A stretch of 64,000 nucleotides of DNA from Flavihumibacter petaseus NBRC 106054 (GCF_000974785.1 NZ_BBWV01000002.1:62001-126000), one strand, 5' to 3'. Numbered from the stretch's first letter, positions 26,864 to 35,028 are shown. Notes: generated by a model from the sequence alone, not told the origin. Numbers and translations are program-made.

Positions 26864-27535
26864 ATGCGCTGCAATGTTACCAGCAAATTCTCAACCTTGG
26901 CCTTATTTTATCAACATAATATCAACCAGCACAGCCGGCTGGCCATCTGGCGGATTGAAGAGCCGGAAGCATTCTTTCTCGAAAAAGTGCCGATCAAGCA
27001 GGACGTAACACATCCCTATAAACGACTGCAGCATCTGGCCGGACGCTACCTGCTCCGGCATCTTTTTGCAGATTTTCCGCTGGAAGAGATCCAGGTGGCC
27101 GACACCCGCAAACCTTTCCTGCCAGGGGAGAAATACCACTTTTCCATTTCCCATAGCGGTAACTACGCCGCAGCGATCGCCAGTGATACTTCCCGCGTAG
27201 GCATCGATATCGAACTGATCACCCCACGTATTGAACATATATCACATAAGTTTCTTGCTCAGCCGGAAAAGGACTTTCTGGATGCTTACAGCCAGTTCGA
27301 CCTGATGCGCATGCAATTGACAACTGTTATCTGGAGTGCCAAGGAAGCCCTTTTTAAATGGTATGGCAACGGAAAAGTTGATTTCCGTCAGCACATGCAG
27401 CTGCGGGGCGCTGCCCGTGTGCACGCAAATGAGTGGATTCAGCTTCCTTATATTTTTCGGAAGGAGATTAACCAGGAAGTAGATCTGCACGCTAAAATAT
27501 TCAATCCACTGGTTCTGGCCTATGTCATTACCTGA
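26864..27535 (+). CDS. 4'-phosphopantetheinyl transferase superfamily protein
   Basis: A protein of about 223 residues that would attach the phosphopantetheine arm of CoA to carrier proteins. The family motifs are clear: FSISHSGNYAAA, VGIDIELITPRIEHI with the Mg-binding aspartate and glutamate, and WSAKEALFKWYG. The start is uncertain: ATG at 26864, or an in-frame TTG at 26897 that would give MALFYQHNIN, which looks more like the N-terminus of related Bacteroidota proteins. It is a stand-alone gene, so the carrier protein is not evident. Confidence 0.88.
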   Translation: MRCNVTSKFSTLALFYQHNINQHSRLAIWRIEEPEAFFLEKVPIKQDVTHPYKRLQHLAGRYLLRHLFADFPLEEIQVADTRKPFLPGEKYHFSISHSGNYAAAIASDTSRVGIDIELITPRIEHISHKFLAQPEKDFLDAYSQFDLMRMQLTTVIWSAKEALFKWYGNGKVDFRQHMQLRGAARVHANEWIQLPYIFRKEINQEVDLHAKIFNPLVLAYVIT

Positions 27536-27572
27536 ATGCCGCTGACGCTTACAGGTAACGGTCGCGCACACT

Positions 27573-27603
27573 TTTGAAGTTTGATTGTTGCGCGCTATCT
27601 TGC
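27573..27603 (+). promoter_or_regulatory. Candidate promoter of the 550-residue secreted protein gene
   Basis: TTTG at 27573-27576, exactly 19 bases, then TATCTTGC at 27596-27603, near the Bacteroidota consensus. The ATG at 27620 is 17 bases further, giving a short leader. Confidence 0.4.
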
Positions 27604-27619
27604 CCCTTAAACTCTTTCC

Positions 27620-29272
27620 ATGAAAAAAATTGTTTTCGGATGTGTGTTTCTGTTAATGTGTCTCAATGTCTTATCCCAATTCACCCAGGTTGCTGAAAGT
27701 GCTGTTTTCGAAGAACCCGAGGAGGGTTTCTGCAAAGTGTTACAGATGAAAAACGGGAACACGATGTTCTTTCACCTGAAGAATAAGAAAGGGATGTCTG
27801 TCCGCGCTTATGATATTTCCCATAAACTCATAGCCGAGAAACAATTGGAAACTTCACTGGGGAAACTCAAGGCAGCCAATGTTGATGGATTTTTTGAAGT
27901 AAATGGCAATGCAGTTTTGCTGGTAAGCGAATTTGAATCAGCAACTCCTGTGTTGACAAGGATTATTGTCAATGGCACGACCGGCGCGCTGATAGAAGAT
28001 AAGGAAATTGCCCGGATGGATAAGGTTAGCATGGGGATGGGATACGGTATGGCTTTAGGAGCCGTGGCTTTGCCGGATTTCAGTGTACGAAAAGACCCCT
28101 TCAGTGATAACTATGCTGTTGTCATGTTTAACACGGTTCAGTCAGATCGCAACAAGCGTATTGAACTGGTGTTATATGGAGCCGACAACAAGGAAATAAA
28201 ACGGGTTAATTATAATTCGCCGGAAAACAAGTTCAAATACCTGCATTTTATCGACATGGCATTCTTTGGGCGAAACAATGTTGCACTGTTGGTGTCCGCC
28301 TACAATACGAAAGAAAGCGGCAGTGAACAAGCCGCATTTTTATTGGGAACCCTGGAAGAAGGCGATAAGGAAATTAAAGTTACCCGTCTTGACGTTGAGC
28401 GCAATTTGGGGGCGACGGGTGGTATCGCACGTTATAATCCCGTTACTAAAAAACTCATTTTGCTTACTACTACCAGGCTGGGGCGTAAAGAAGGCAGTAA
28501 AAACGGCAAGACTGCCATTGATGTGGTGCTGACATTTGTAGATCCCGTTACAAAAACAATGGAACATTCGGAACAACCGGTGCTTCAGGATGCTTTTCAG
28601 AAACATGCTGAGCTCTTTGGGAAAAAAGACGAGCTGACTGTGGGACCACAAAATATTTATATCAATAGTGATGGCAGCTTTGCCGTGCTGTTTGAGGAGC
28701 TGAAACTCTATTCCAGAATGGGTTCCATGGGTGGTTGGTCCGGAAGCAGCAATACTGCCAACAATCAATATCAGCTTTCTGATGCTGAACTCGGACATGC
28801 TGTAGTCGCGAATTACAGTATTCTGGGTACAGAAACCGGAAGCTACCTTTTCCCCAGGAGCCAACACCTTGAAAGAGCAGCGGTTGTTCCCTTTTACCAG
28901 TCTGAGCGCGAAGGTACCGCACAGAAAATGGACAGGGGGAATCAATACAAATCCTGCTATTATCTTCCTGCAAAAAACGGCAGTTACATGCTGATGAACG
29001 ATGCTGAAAAAAATACGGAAAGTATACAGAAGGGAAAGATTACCAAAATCGTCGGGGTAAGTGACTGCGATGCATTTTATTACAGGATCTCCGGTTCAGA
29101 CATTGTTCCCGGCCGGGTTATGTTGTATGGCGATCCGGGGAAGAAATCCCACAACCTTTCCATATTTACCATTTCTGATTATGATGCATCCAGCAACCAG
29201 TTCGTTACACTTAAGCTGGAGAATGAAAGGGGAGACAAAGGCGTAAAACTGGTCTGGCTGCAGCCCCAGTAA
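27620..29272 (+). CDS. Secreted protein of unknown function
   Basis: A 550-residue protein with a signal peptide (MKKIVFGCVFLLMC to about residue 20). I do not recognise a named domain. The pattern of alternating beta strands with repeated turn phrases (for example RIIVNGTTGALI, TFVDPVTKTM, IFTISDYDASS) suggests a beta-propeller-like or beta-sandwich build. A glycine/serine-rich loop with MGSMGGWSGSS lies near residue 370. The base composition looks somewhat richer in A and T than its neighbours. It stands alone, followed after 111 bases by another secreted protein on the same strand. Confidence 0.7.
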   Translation: MKKIVFGCVFLLMCLNVLSQFTQVAESAVFEEPEEGFCKVLQMKNGNTMFFHLKNKKGMSVRAYDISHKLIAEKQLETSLGKLKAANVDGFFEVNGNAVLLVSEFESATPVLTRIIVNGTTGALIEDKEIARMDKVSMGMGYGMALGAVALPDFSVRKDPFSDNYAVVMFNTVQSDRNKRIELVLYGADNKEIKRVNYNSPENKFKYLHFIDMAFFGRNNVALLVSAYNTKESGSEQAAFLLGTLEEGDKEIKVTRLDVERNLGATGGIARYNPVTKKLILLTTTRLGRKEGSKNGKTAIDVVLTFVDPVTKTMEHSEQPVLQDAFQKHAELFGKKDELTVGPQNIYINSDGSFAVLFEELKLYSRMGSMGGWSGSSNTANNQYQLSDAELGHAVVANYSILGTETGSYLFPRSQHLERAAVVPFYQSEREGTAQKMDRGNQYKSCYYLPAKNGSYMLMNDAEKNTESIQKGKITKIVGVSDCDAFYYRISGSDIVPGRVMLYGDPGKKSHNLSIFTISDYDASSNQFVTLKLENERGDKGVKLVWLQPQ

Positions 29273-29383
29273 CAGCAGCAGTTCCCCGATAAACAGTTCA
29301 TACAGGAAATAGTACATTCCGCCGGGTTGTCATTCACGGAGGATCGCGCATTTTCTAGTTTTATTCAATAAAACTGAAATGCA

Positions 29384-29986
29384 ATGAAAAAGCTGTACAC
29401 CGGTATGCTGCTCGCTGCTACCACCCTGTTTGCGGTGGAAGCCGGAGCCCAGAAGATCAAACTGGAAGAAGGGGATCTGTCTGCACTGAAAGGAGTTAAG
29501 GAGATCAACATCGAGTTTGACTATTCCAACATGAAAGTGGGGAAGGTGAGTGAGGCGGATTATGTGAGCAAGAAAAAAGCAGATTACAATAAAAAAGAAG
29601 CGGGAAAGGGCGATACGTGGGAGAAAGCGTGGCTGGATGACCGCGAAACGCGGTATCAGCCGAATTTCATTCAGACATTCAATCAGTTCAGCGGTATGAC
29701 CGGCGGACCGCTGGCATCAGCGAAGTACACCATCATTGTAAAGACAACCTTTACCGAACCAGGATATCAAATTGTAATGACGAGCAAGAGTGCGAATATC
29801 AACCTGGAGGCGATTGTGGTGGAGACTGCTGACAAATCCAAAGTAATCGGGAAAATCTCTGTGGAGAAGAGCCCGGGCGGCGGCGCTTTTCTCGACAACG
29901 ATTTCGATACGGGTCAGCGGATCTCTGAGGCCTATAAAAACGCCGGCATGTCACTCGGCGGTTTTATCCGGTCAAAGACCATGTAA
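29384..29986 (+). CDS. Secreted protein of unknown function
   Basis: A 200-residue protein with a signal peptide ending near GAQ (about residue 23). The mature part is rich in Lys, Asp and Glu, with KKKADYNKKEAGKGDTWEKAW in the first half (about residues 64-84) and a beta-rich second half (YTIIVKTTFTEPGY, NINLEAIVVET). No family was recognised. It ends 18 bases before a strong terminator hairpin, so its transcript end is clear. Confidence 0.75.
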   Translation: MKKLYTGMLLAATTLFAVEAGAQKIKLEEGDLSALKGVKEINIEFDYSNMKVGKVSEADYVSKKKADYNKKEAGKGDTWEKAWLDDRETRYQPNFIQTFNQFSGMTGGPLASAKYTIIVKTTFTEPGYQIVMTSKSANINLEAIVVETADKSKVIGKISVEKSPGGGAFLDNDFDTGQRISEAYKNAGMSLGGFIRSKTM

Positions 29987-30003
29987 TCCGCAAAATATTA
30001 GGG

Positions 30004-30030
30004 GCCATCCACGAAAGTGGATGGCTTTTT
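30004..30030 (+). terminator. Intrinsic terminator of the 200-residue secreted protein gene
   Basis: Perfect 9-bp stem (30004-30012 with 30017-30025) around a GAAA tetraloop, followed by T5 at 30026-30030. Confidence 0.9.
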
Positions 30031-30362
30031 ACATTGTTGGCAGACCAGTAAACGGCTTAAAAAACCCGAATATCGATAAAACAGCCTCGATTAACGAAGT
30101 GGATTTCAAACCAGCAGGCAGTTTCGCATTTTTGTTATGCAAAAGGGATTAAACATCCCGCAGCCTCCCATCCAATCCTCAGAAAAGTCATCGATAGCTT
30201 GTCATAGCTGATCCAATCCTTAGAAAAGTCAGAATAACCTGATCCTTCGTAATCCTATCCCCTGAAAAAGCAAAGCAGGTAGAAACAAATCCATGTCCGG
30301 GACCCATTAGAAGTAGTTTCATATCCTTTGAACAGCAGTATGAGATCGCCCCGGAAAATTTT
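30031..30362 (+). other. Gene-free stretch with a direct repeat; possible non-coding RNA
   Basis: No convincing reading frame is present. A 21-base direct repeat with one mismatch occurs at 30170-30190 and 30211-30231 (core ATCCAATCC and AGAAAAGTCA), 41 bases apart. The stretch lies between one gene's terminator and a second terminator-like hairpin at 30363-30390 with no gene ahead of it, so an untranslated transcript ending there is possible. This is inference; no RNA family was recognised. Confidence 0.3.
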
Positions 30363-30390
30363 TAAAGGTCATCCTGAAGGATGACCTTTA
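30363..30390. terminator. Orphan terminator-like hairpin
   Basis: A perfect 12-bp stem (30363-30374 with 30379-30390) around a TGAA loop. On plus it is followed by TTTGTTTATT, and on minus by AAAATTTTCC-type sequence, so plus is the likelier direction. No coding gene ends at it on either strand. Confidence 0.65.
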
Positions 30391-30399
30391 TTTGTTTAT

Positions 30400-30553
30400 T
30401 GGTTTAGAAGTTTATTTGTTTAGAAGATCCACAACGCTGTGCTTCAAAACAGTTGTATTTGCAATTTGCTTTGTAAGTCAGCCCAACTTCTAAACAACAT
30501 AACTGCTAAACAACATAACTGCTAAACTGATAAACAATTAAACTTCTAAACAG
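30400..30553. repeat. TAAAC/GTTTAG tandem and inverted repeat tract
   Basis: The left part (30403-30427) carries GTTTAGAAG words and the right part (30487-30553) carries their complement. Two perfect 16-base units TAAACAACATAACTGC stand in tandem at 30491-30506 and 30507-30522, followed by further TAAAC words. The tract runs into the last codons and stop of the adjacent minus-strand gene. The arms could fold into a large hairpin. The middle, 30428-30486, shows nothing recognisable. Confidence 0.55.
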
Positions 30554-30834
30554 CTTTTCACCAACTGCTCCCATTCATCCTCCACAGCCACCCCCGGAAA
30601 CTTCACCCCGGCACTCGCGTACCAGTATCCTGCATTCCCGTCATCACCCTCCAGGCGGTGGAGATAAGCGTGGATATGCGCAGCTTTTTTATCCGGCAGG
30701 TCTTGCACAAGATCATGTGCCGCGTCCCATTGGTTATTGCCGGCAAACCACAACGCCTGCAGGTACGGGGAGAGGTGGGCCGGCGGTGTGGCGGCGGCCA
30801 TGGATTCACGGAATGCTGAATAGGTCATGGTCAT
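30538..30834 (-). CDS. Small protein of unknown function
   Basis: A 98-residue soluble protein. The phrases LSPYLQALWFAGNNQWDAAHDLVQ and AAHIHAYLHRLEGDDGNAGYWY (each given in part) have the look of a small helical family known as a hypothetical protein in many bacteria. The last four codons (CLEV) and stop lie in the TAAAC repeat, so the C-terminus may have been changed by the repeat. Its ATG overlaps the DUF2130 stop by one base, so both are probably co-translated. Confidence 0.7.
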   Translation of the reverse strand: MTMTYSAFRESMAAATPPAHLSPYLQALWFAGNNQWDAAHDLVQDLPDKKAAHIHAYLHRLEGDDGNAGYWYASAGVKFPGVAVEDEWEQLVKSCLEV

Positions 30835-32075
30835 TAGGCTATTTCGTCTTCGGAATGATCGTTCTCAAGCAGTGATAGATTGATGGTATCGCTTCCGGCA
30901 ATCCCTTCAATACTGCCCCGCACATGCGCAGCATTCAGCAATACCTTTTCGAGTTGTTTTTCCCGGGCTTTCCAGAGCTTCTCCATAGCGTCCCTTTCCC
31001 GCTGGATGGACAGCTTCATGTTCAGAAAACCTTCACGGATGGCTTTCCATTGTTCGCTGAACTCTGCACTCGTGAGGTAATCGTACAGCATGTGCATTTT
31101 ATCGCCCTTGTTTTCCTGGCTTTTGCTGGCGTTGAATACCCGCAGGATACCATCCCGCAAAACCGTAACAAGGGCTTTTACTTCGTGAAAGGAACAGATC
31201 CACAAGCCTTCCTTTTCCCCGAACTGCTGCATATCATCCGGCAGGGTTTGCGTCACAAGAATGGCGATGTCTACCCCCTGGCTGCGCATATCAGCTTTCA
31301 GTTTTTCAATCCATTCGCGGGAAAAGTTTTTTGTCCGCTTGCTTTCAAAAATGATGCGGCCGCATTCCTGCCCGAACTGGTTGCGGACGGTAAGGATACA
31401 ATCTGCCCCCCTTGCGCCTTTACCCACTTCTGCAACAAGATCGAAGGGAAAACTTGCCCGCAACAGTTCTTCGAGGATCAGTTCCTGCACTTCTCCCTGC
31501 AGTTGCATGCTGCCCTGCTCTGCCCGTCGTTTCATTTCTTCAGCCAGTCGCTTCTGGTCTTCCAGTTGCTTTTCGAGTTCCCGTAGCCGCAACTGGTATT
31601 CATTCTCGCGGGCTACCATCTTCTGCTCTTCCAGTTTGCGGAGTTCTTCAGATAATTTGCTGCGTTCGGCCTGCAGCTTTTTCTGCAACTCAATATCCAG
31701 TTCAGCTTCTCTTGTTTTCAGGTCCTGTTCCATACGCAGGTAGTCCAGTTCCTTCTGACGCGCCATCCGCAATTTTTCTTCATTGTCGCGGTTCGCCTGC
31801 TGAAGGAGCTGCAACCTGTTTTCAAAGTCAGCCTGGGTCGACTTCCGGATGCCTTCCTCCAGTAGCTGGCCCTGCCGCTTCAGTTCGGCATGCAGGTGCA
31901 ACTGAAAACTTTCCTCCTTGCGGCGGATCTCATCTTCCTTTGATTTCTTATAATCGATCATCTGCTGCCGCAATTCCTGTTTCTCTTTTTCTATCGCATC
32001 CTTCAACTCATCGTTCAGGGCATCTTCCAGCGGAAACTCATGGCTGCAGTTGGGACATTTTATCGTTGTGGGCAT
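30834..32075 (-). CDS. DUF2130 coiled-coil nuclease-like protein
   Basis: A 413-residue soluble protein. It opens with one half of a zinc ribbon (IKCPNCSHEF), then a long charged coiled coil (about residues 20-190, Glu/Lys/Arg/Leu-rich), then a compact domain with GKGARGADCIL and RIIFESKRTKNFS. The D-x(n)-E-x-K arrangement there is like PD-(D/E)XK nucleases. A second helical segment ends the protein. The DUF2130 family has no settled function. It forms a pair with the 98-residue gene downstream. Confidence 0.87.
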   Translation of the reverse strand: MPTTIKCPNCSHEFPLEDALNDELKDAIEKEKQELRQQMIDYKKSKEDEIRRKEESFQLHLHAELKRQGQLLEEGIRKSTQADFENRLQLLQQANRDNEEKLRMARQKELDYLRMEQDLKTREAELDIELQKKLQAERSKLSEELRKLEEQKMVARENEYQLRLRELEKQLEDQKRLAEEMKRRAEQGSMQLQGEVQELILEELLRASFPFDLVAEVGKGARGADCILTVRNQFGQECGRIIFESKRTKNFSREWIEKLKADMRSQGVDIAILVTQTLPDDMQQFGEKEGLWICSFHEVKALVTVLRDGILRVFNASKSQENKGDKMHMLYDYLTSAEFSEQWKAIREGFLNMKLSIQRERDAMEKLWKAREKQLEKVLLNAAHVRGSIEGIAGSDTINLSLLENDHSEDEIA

Positions 32076-32100
32076 GGGGCAAGATAAGAAAGTTTGAAGG

Positions 32101-32125
32101 CTTCGCCCACCGTAGCTTTAGCGAA
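32101..32125. repeat. Palindromic repeat with AGCTTTAGCGAA core
   Basis: CTTCGC at 32101-32106 and GCGAAG at 32121-32126 can pair. The exact 12-base core at 32114-32125 is shared with 26151-26162 and 56052-56063. It lies upstream of the DUF2130 gene. Confidence 0.6.
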
Positions 32126-32186
32126 GAAGAGTGCGTGTATGCACCTCCGGTCAGCCGGGCACGGGAGATTTAATATTCAGAAAAGA

Positions 32187-32215
32187 TTGAAAATTGGATA
32201 ACTATTGTATATTTG
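32187..32215 (+). promoter_or_regulatory. Candidate promoter of the DCC1-like/epimerase pair
   Basis: TTG at 32187-32189, 18 bases, then TATATTTG at 32208-32215, a perfect match to the Bacteroidota -7 element. The start codon at 32265 lies about 43 bases after the expected transcription start. Confidence 0.5.
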
Positions 32216-32264
32216 TCTAACGTTAAGGCGGACAGTATTTCCTCATTTTCATTGATTGTCAATT

Positions 32265-33125
32265 ATGAAAACACTTCGCCACCATGTCATCCTCTACGAC
32301 GCCGAATGCCCCCTTTGCCGCGTTTACACCAGCGCCTTTGTTCACTCCGGTATGCTCGACGCCGGTGGCCGGAAACCTTACCAGGACCAGCAGGCAATCG
32401 CCGCGTGCCCGCTGCTGGACAGGCAACGTGCAGTAAACGAGATCGCCCTCATCGATACCCGGACTGGCCAGGTGACTTACGGCATCGACAGCCTGCTGAA
32501 AGTGATCTGTACCGCCTTCCCGGCCCTGCGCATCCTGTTGTCGCCCCGCCCGATTGTCTGGTTCCTCAAAAAAGCATACGCCTTCGTGTCCTATAACCGC
32601 AGGGTGATCATTCCGGGTGCGGCTGCCACTGTTAACGGCAAAAAACCGGATCTGAGTGAAGTTGGTCTACAACCAGGCTTCCGCCTTCACTACCGGATCG
32701 CCTTCTTGCTATTTGCCTGGCTGCTTACTGCATTCATCCTTTCACGCTATGCCATTTTTATGAAGCCGCTCGTACCACCAGGACCCTGGTACAGGGAGTA
32801 TCTCCTCTGCGGAGCACAAATGCTTTTCCAGGGAACCCTGTTGCTTAGCCTTGGAAACATCAACCGAACCCGGCACTGTTTCTGGAACTACCTGGGCAAC
32901 CTGATGACCGTTTCCTTCGCCGGTGCCCTCGCTTTGCTGCTGCCGCTACTGATTGGCGTTGTCTTAAATGCAAAACCCGCATTTTTCCTGGTAAGCTTCC
33001 TGCTCGTTGCTGCTGCCTTGTTTGCCGAACACCTGCGCAGAACCAGGCTGCTTCATCTGCCGGCCCTACTGTCTTGCGGCTGGCTCCTCTACCGATTATT
33101 AATCTGTATTTATGTACTACAATAA
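32265..33125 (+). CDS. DCC1-like thiol-disulfide oxidoreductase family membrane protein
   Basis: A 286-residue protein. The N-terminal DUF393/DCC1-like domain has VILYDAECPLCRVYTSA with the thioredoxin-type pair C15-x-x-C18. After about 130 residues come four or five membrane helices. The family is predicted to do thiol-disulfide chemistry, without a proven substrate. The gene overlaps the following epimerase gene by 14 bases, so the pair is one unit. The ATG at 32265 is chosen; an in-frame TTG at 32256 adds only three residues. Confidence 0.83.
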   Translation: MKTLRHHVILYDAECPLCRVYTSAFVHSGMLDAGGRKPYQDQQAIAACPLLDRQRAVNEIALIDTRTGQVTYGIDSLLKVICTAFPALRILLSPRPIVWFLKKAYAFVSYNRRVIIPGAAATVNGKKPDLSEVGLQPGFRLHYRIAFLLFAWLLTAFILSRYAIFMKPLVPPGPWYREYLLCGAQMLFQGTLLLSLGNINRTRHCFWNYLGNLMTVSFAGALALLLPLLIGVVLNAKPAFFLVSFLLVAAALFAEHLRRTRLLHLPALLSCGWLLYRLLICIYVLQ

Positions 33126-34068
33126 GATCGTCATTGCCGGAGGCAATGGTTATATCGGACAACTGTGTTGCCGTTATTTCAGGGAGAAAACCAGTAGGCT
33201 CATTGTATTGACAAGATCCGACAAAACACCGGCCACATCGGTTGGCAATATTGAAACTGTTCAATGGGATGGCAGGTCCGCCACCGGACGATGGACGGCG
33301 GCACTGGAAGGCGCTGACCTGCTTATCAACCTTTGCGGAAAGAATGTGAACTGCCGGTATACGTCCGAAAACTGCGCAGTAATACTTTCTTCCCGCATTC
33401 AGTCCACCGCTGCATTGGGTGAGGCGATCCGAGCACTGGAATGCCCGCCTGCAGTCTGGATCAATGCCAGTTCTGCAACCATCTACCGCCATGCAGAAGA
33501 TGGTCCACAAGACGAACATTCAGGCGCTGTCGGTTATGGATTTTCAGTGGATGTGGTGCGGGCCTGGGAAAAGACCTTCTTTGATTCCAATACACCCCGT
33601 ACGCGCAAGATTGCGCTGCGCATGGGCATCGTACTCGGCCGTGCAGACGGCGCTTTCCGGAAATGGCTGCAGCTCGTTCGGTATGGACTAGGCGGGCGCC
33701 AGGGCACGGGACAACAAATGATCAGCTGGATCCACGAATGGGACGTGATGCGTGCTGTCGAATGGCTGCTGCATCAACCGGAAGCTTCTGGCATTTACAA
33801 CTTCACGGCACCAGAAGCAGTTAGCAACTGTCAGTTCATGAAACTGCTCAGCGAAAGTTACGGTACGTTGTTCTCACTGCCCTGTCCCCAATGGCTGCTC
33901 GAAGCCGCCGCCTGCCTGGCTGATACAGAAGCGGAACTTATCCTCAAGAGCAGGTGGGTGCGACCGGCGAGGTTGCTCGAAGAAGGGTTTCAGTTTCATT
34001 ACGGAACCGCCAAAGCCGCAATTGACGACCTGCTAGCCGTGCGGCCTTTGGCCGCGGCCTATGCCTGA
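33112..34068 (+). CDS. TIGR01777-family NAD(P)-dependent epimerase-like protein
   Basis: A 318-residue protein of the extended short-chain dehydrogenase type. The nucleotide-binding motif IAGGNGYIG is near residue 8, LINLCGKNVNCRYT near 80, and NASSATIYRH near 125, where the usual Tyr-x-x-x-Lys is not kept; SDR39U1-type proteins show the same. The C-terminal DUF1731-like part ends it. The reaction is unknown. Overlap with the DCC1-like gene supports joint function. Confidence 0.87.
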   Translation: MYYNKIVIAGGNGYIGQLCCRYFREKTSRLIVLTRSDKTPATSVGNIETVQWDGRSATGRWTAALEGADLLINLCGKNVNCRYTSENCAVILSSRIQSTAALGEAIRALECPPAVWINASSATIYRHAEDGPQDEHSGAVGYGFSVDVVRAWEKTFFDSNTPRTRKIALRMGIVLGRADGAFRKWLQLVRYGLGGRQGTGQQMISWIHEWDVMRAVEWLLHQPEASGIYNFTAPEAVSNCQFMKLLSESYGTLFSLPCPQWLLEAAACLADTEAELILKSRWVRPARLLEEGFQFHYGTAKAAIDDLLAVRPLAAAYA

Positions 34069-34140
34069 CTGTTTTCCTCAGTAAATCACAACAGCAGCTG
34101 CATCGGTCAGTTCCGGCAAGCGAAATTGTAACCTGCCGTT

Positions 34141-34272
34141 TTAGAAAGCCATGATGCCCCCGGCATTGATGGTTCCGGGCGTGGTGTCTCTTGCCAGGGG
34201 TGATGCAGATGTTGTTACAACCGTGAAGCAACCAGCCGCCACGAGCAGCATCATCAGTTGAATATTACGCAT
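34141..34272 (-). CDS. Small secreted peptide
   Basis: A 43-residue reading frame from ATG at 34270-34272 to TAA at 34141-34143. It begins MRNIQLMMLLVAAG, a clear signal peptide with a cut expected near TSA-SP, leaving a mature peptide of about 19 residues ending NAGGIMAF. It fills most of the 267-base gap between two plus-strand genes. No family is recognised. The signal peptide is the main support; the frame is short enough to arise by chance. Confidence 0.5.
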   Translation of the reverse strand: MRNIQLMMLLVAAGCFTVVTTSASPLARDTTPGTINAGGIMAF

Positions 34273-34316
34273 GCTTAAAATTAACGGTTACAACAAAATC
34301 ATGGGTTGTCGGCTAA

Positions 34317-34335
34317 AATTGTTAAATTGACAATT
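34317..34335. promoter_or_regulatory. Palindrome at the start of the oxidoreductase gene
   Basis: AATTGT (34317-34322) and ACAATT (34330-34335) are perfect complements around TAAATTG, and the right arm touches the ATG at 34336. It could be an operator or a small hairpin that covers the start codon. No regulator binding site of this form was recognised. Confidence 0.35.
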
Positions 34336-35028
34336 ATGGAGAATTCCGGAAAACTGGAAAAGGTAGTCGCGGCCAGGATGAAACTGAAAGCCCGGTTCGA
34401 GGAGAAGATGCGCCTCACACCTTCCCTGTCAGACGAGCGCCCCATGGGCACGGGGCCACTCAACCGGCACGGCATGCCCTCCCTTCCCGTTGGACAGATT
34501 GCCACCGAAAAATGGCCGGTGCTGGACCTTGGTATCCAGCCGGAAATCGCTCCGGAGGATTGGCAACTGAAATTGGATGGTGCTGTTGAGCATCCCGTCA
34601 CCCTCAGCTGGAAAGAATTTATGGACCTGCCGCAAACGGAAGATACCAGCGATTTTCACTGCGTCACCAGCTGGTCGCGTTTCGGGCTTCAATGGAAAGG
34701 TGTGCGCTTCATCGACCTGGCCGCGCTGGTACAACCAACCCAACACGCGGCTTTCATCCTTTGCCACGGGTATGACGACTATACTACCAATCTTTCGCTC
34801 GAAGAGGCGTTGAAGCCCGACGTCCTGCTCGTGCACACCGTTGATGACAAACCTTTGCCGGAAGAGCATGGCGGCCCCGTGCGCATGATCACGCCCCAGC
34901 TTTATGCCTGGAAAGGTTCCAAATGGATCAACCGCATCGAATTCCTTGAAGTCAACCATCCCGGATTCTGGGAAGAACGCGGCTACTCCAATACAGCTTA
35001 TCCCTGGCGCAATGACCGCTACAGCTGA
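34336..35028 (+). CDS. Molybdopterin-dependent oxidoreductase (sulfite oxidase-like)
   Basis: A 230-residue protein of the COG2041 group. It has a short N-terminal arm with PMGTGPLNRHG, then the molybdopterin-binding fold, with the molybdenum-ligand cysteine C109 in FHCVTSWSRFG and the later PVRMITPQLYAWKGSKWI and LEVNHPGFWEERGYS motifs. No Tat signal peptide is visible, so it is probably cytoplasmic, unlike MsrP. Substrate unknown. It is followed after 46 bases by a haem-binding dehydrogenase-like lipoprotein that could be a redox partner; that link is inferred from position. Confidence 0.88.
   Translation: MENSGKLEKVVAARMKLKARFEEKMRLTPSLSDERPMGTGPLNRHGMPSLPVGQIATEKWPVLDLGIQPEIAPEDWQLKLDGAVEHPVTLSWKEFMDLPQTEDTSDFHCVTSWSRFGLQWKGVRFIDLAALVQPTQHAAFILCHGYDDYTTNLSLEEALKPDVLLVHTVDDKPLPEEHGGPVRMITPQLYAWKGSKWINRIEFLEVNHPGFWEERGYSNTAYPWRNDRYS

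Noticed and set aside
30170-30231. Direct repeat read as a start of a CRISPR array
   Set aside because: Only two units, no further repeats at the same spacing and no cas genes.
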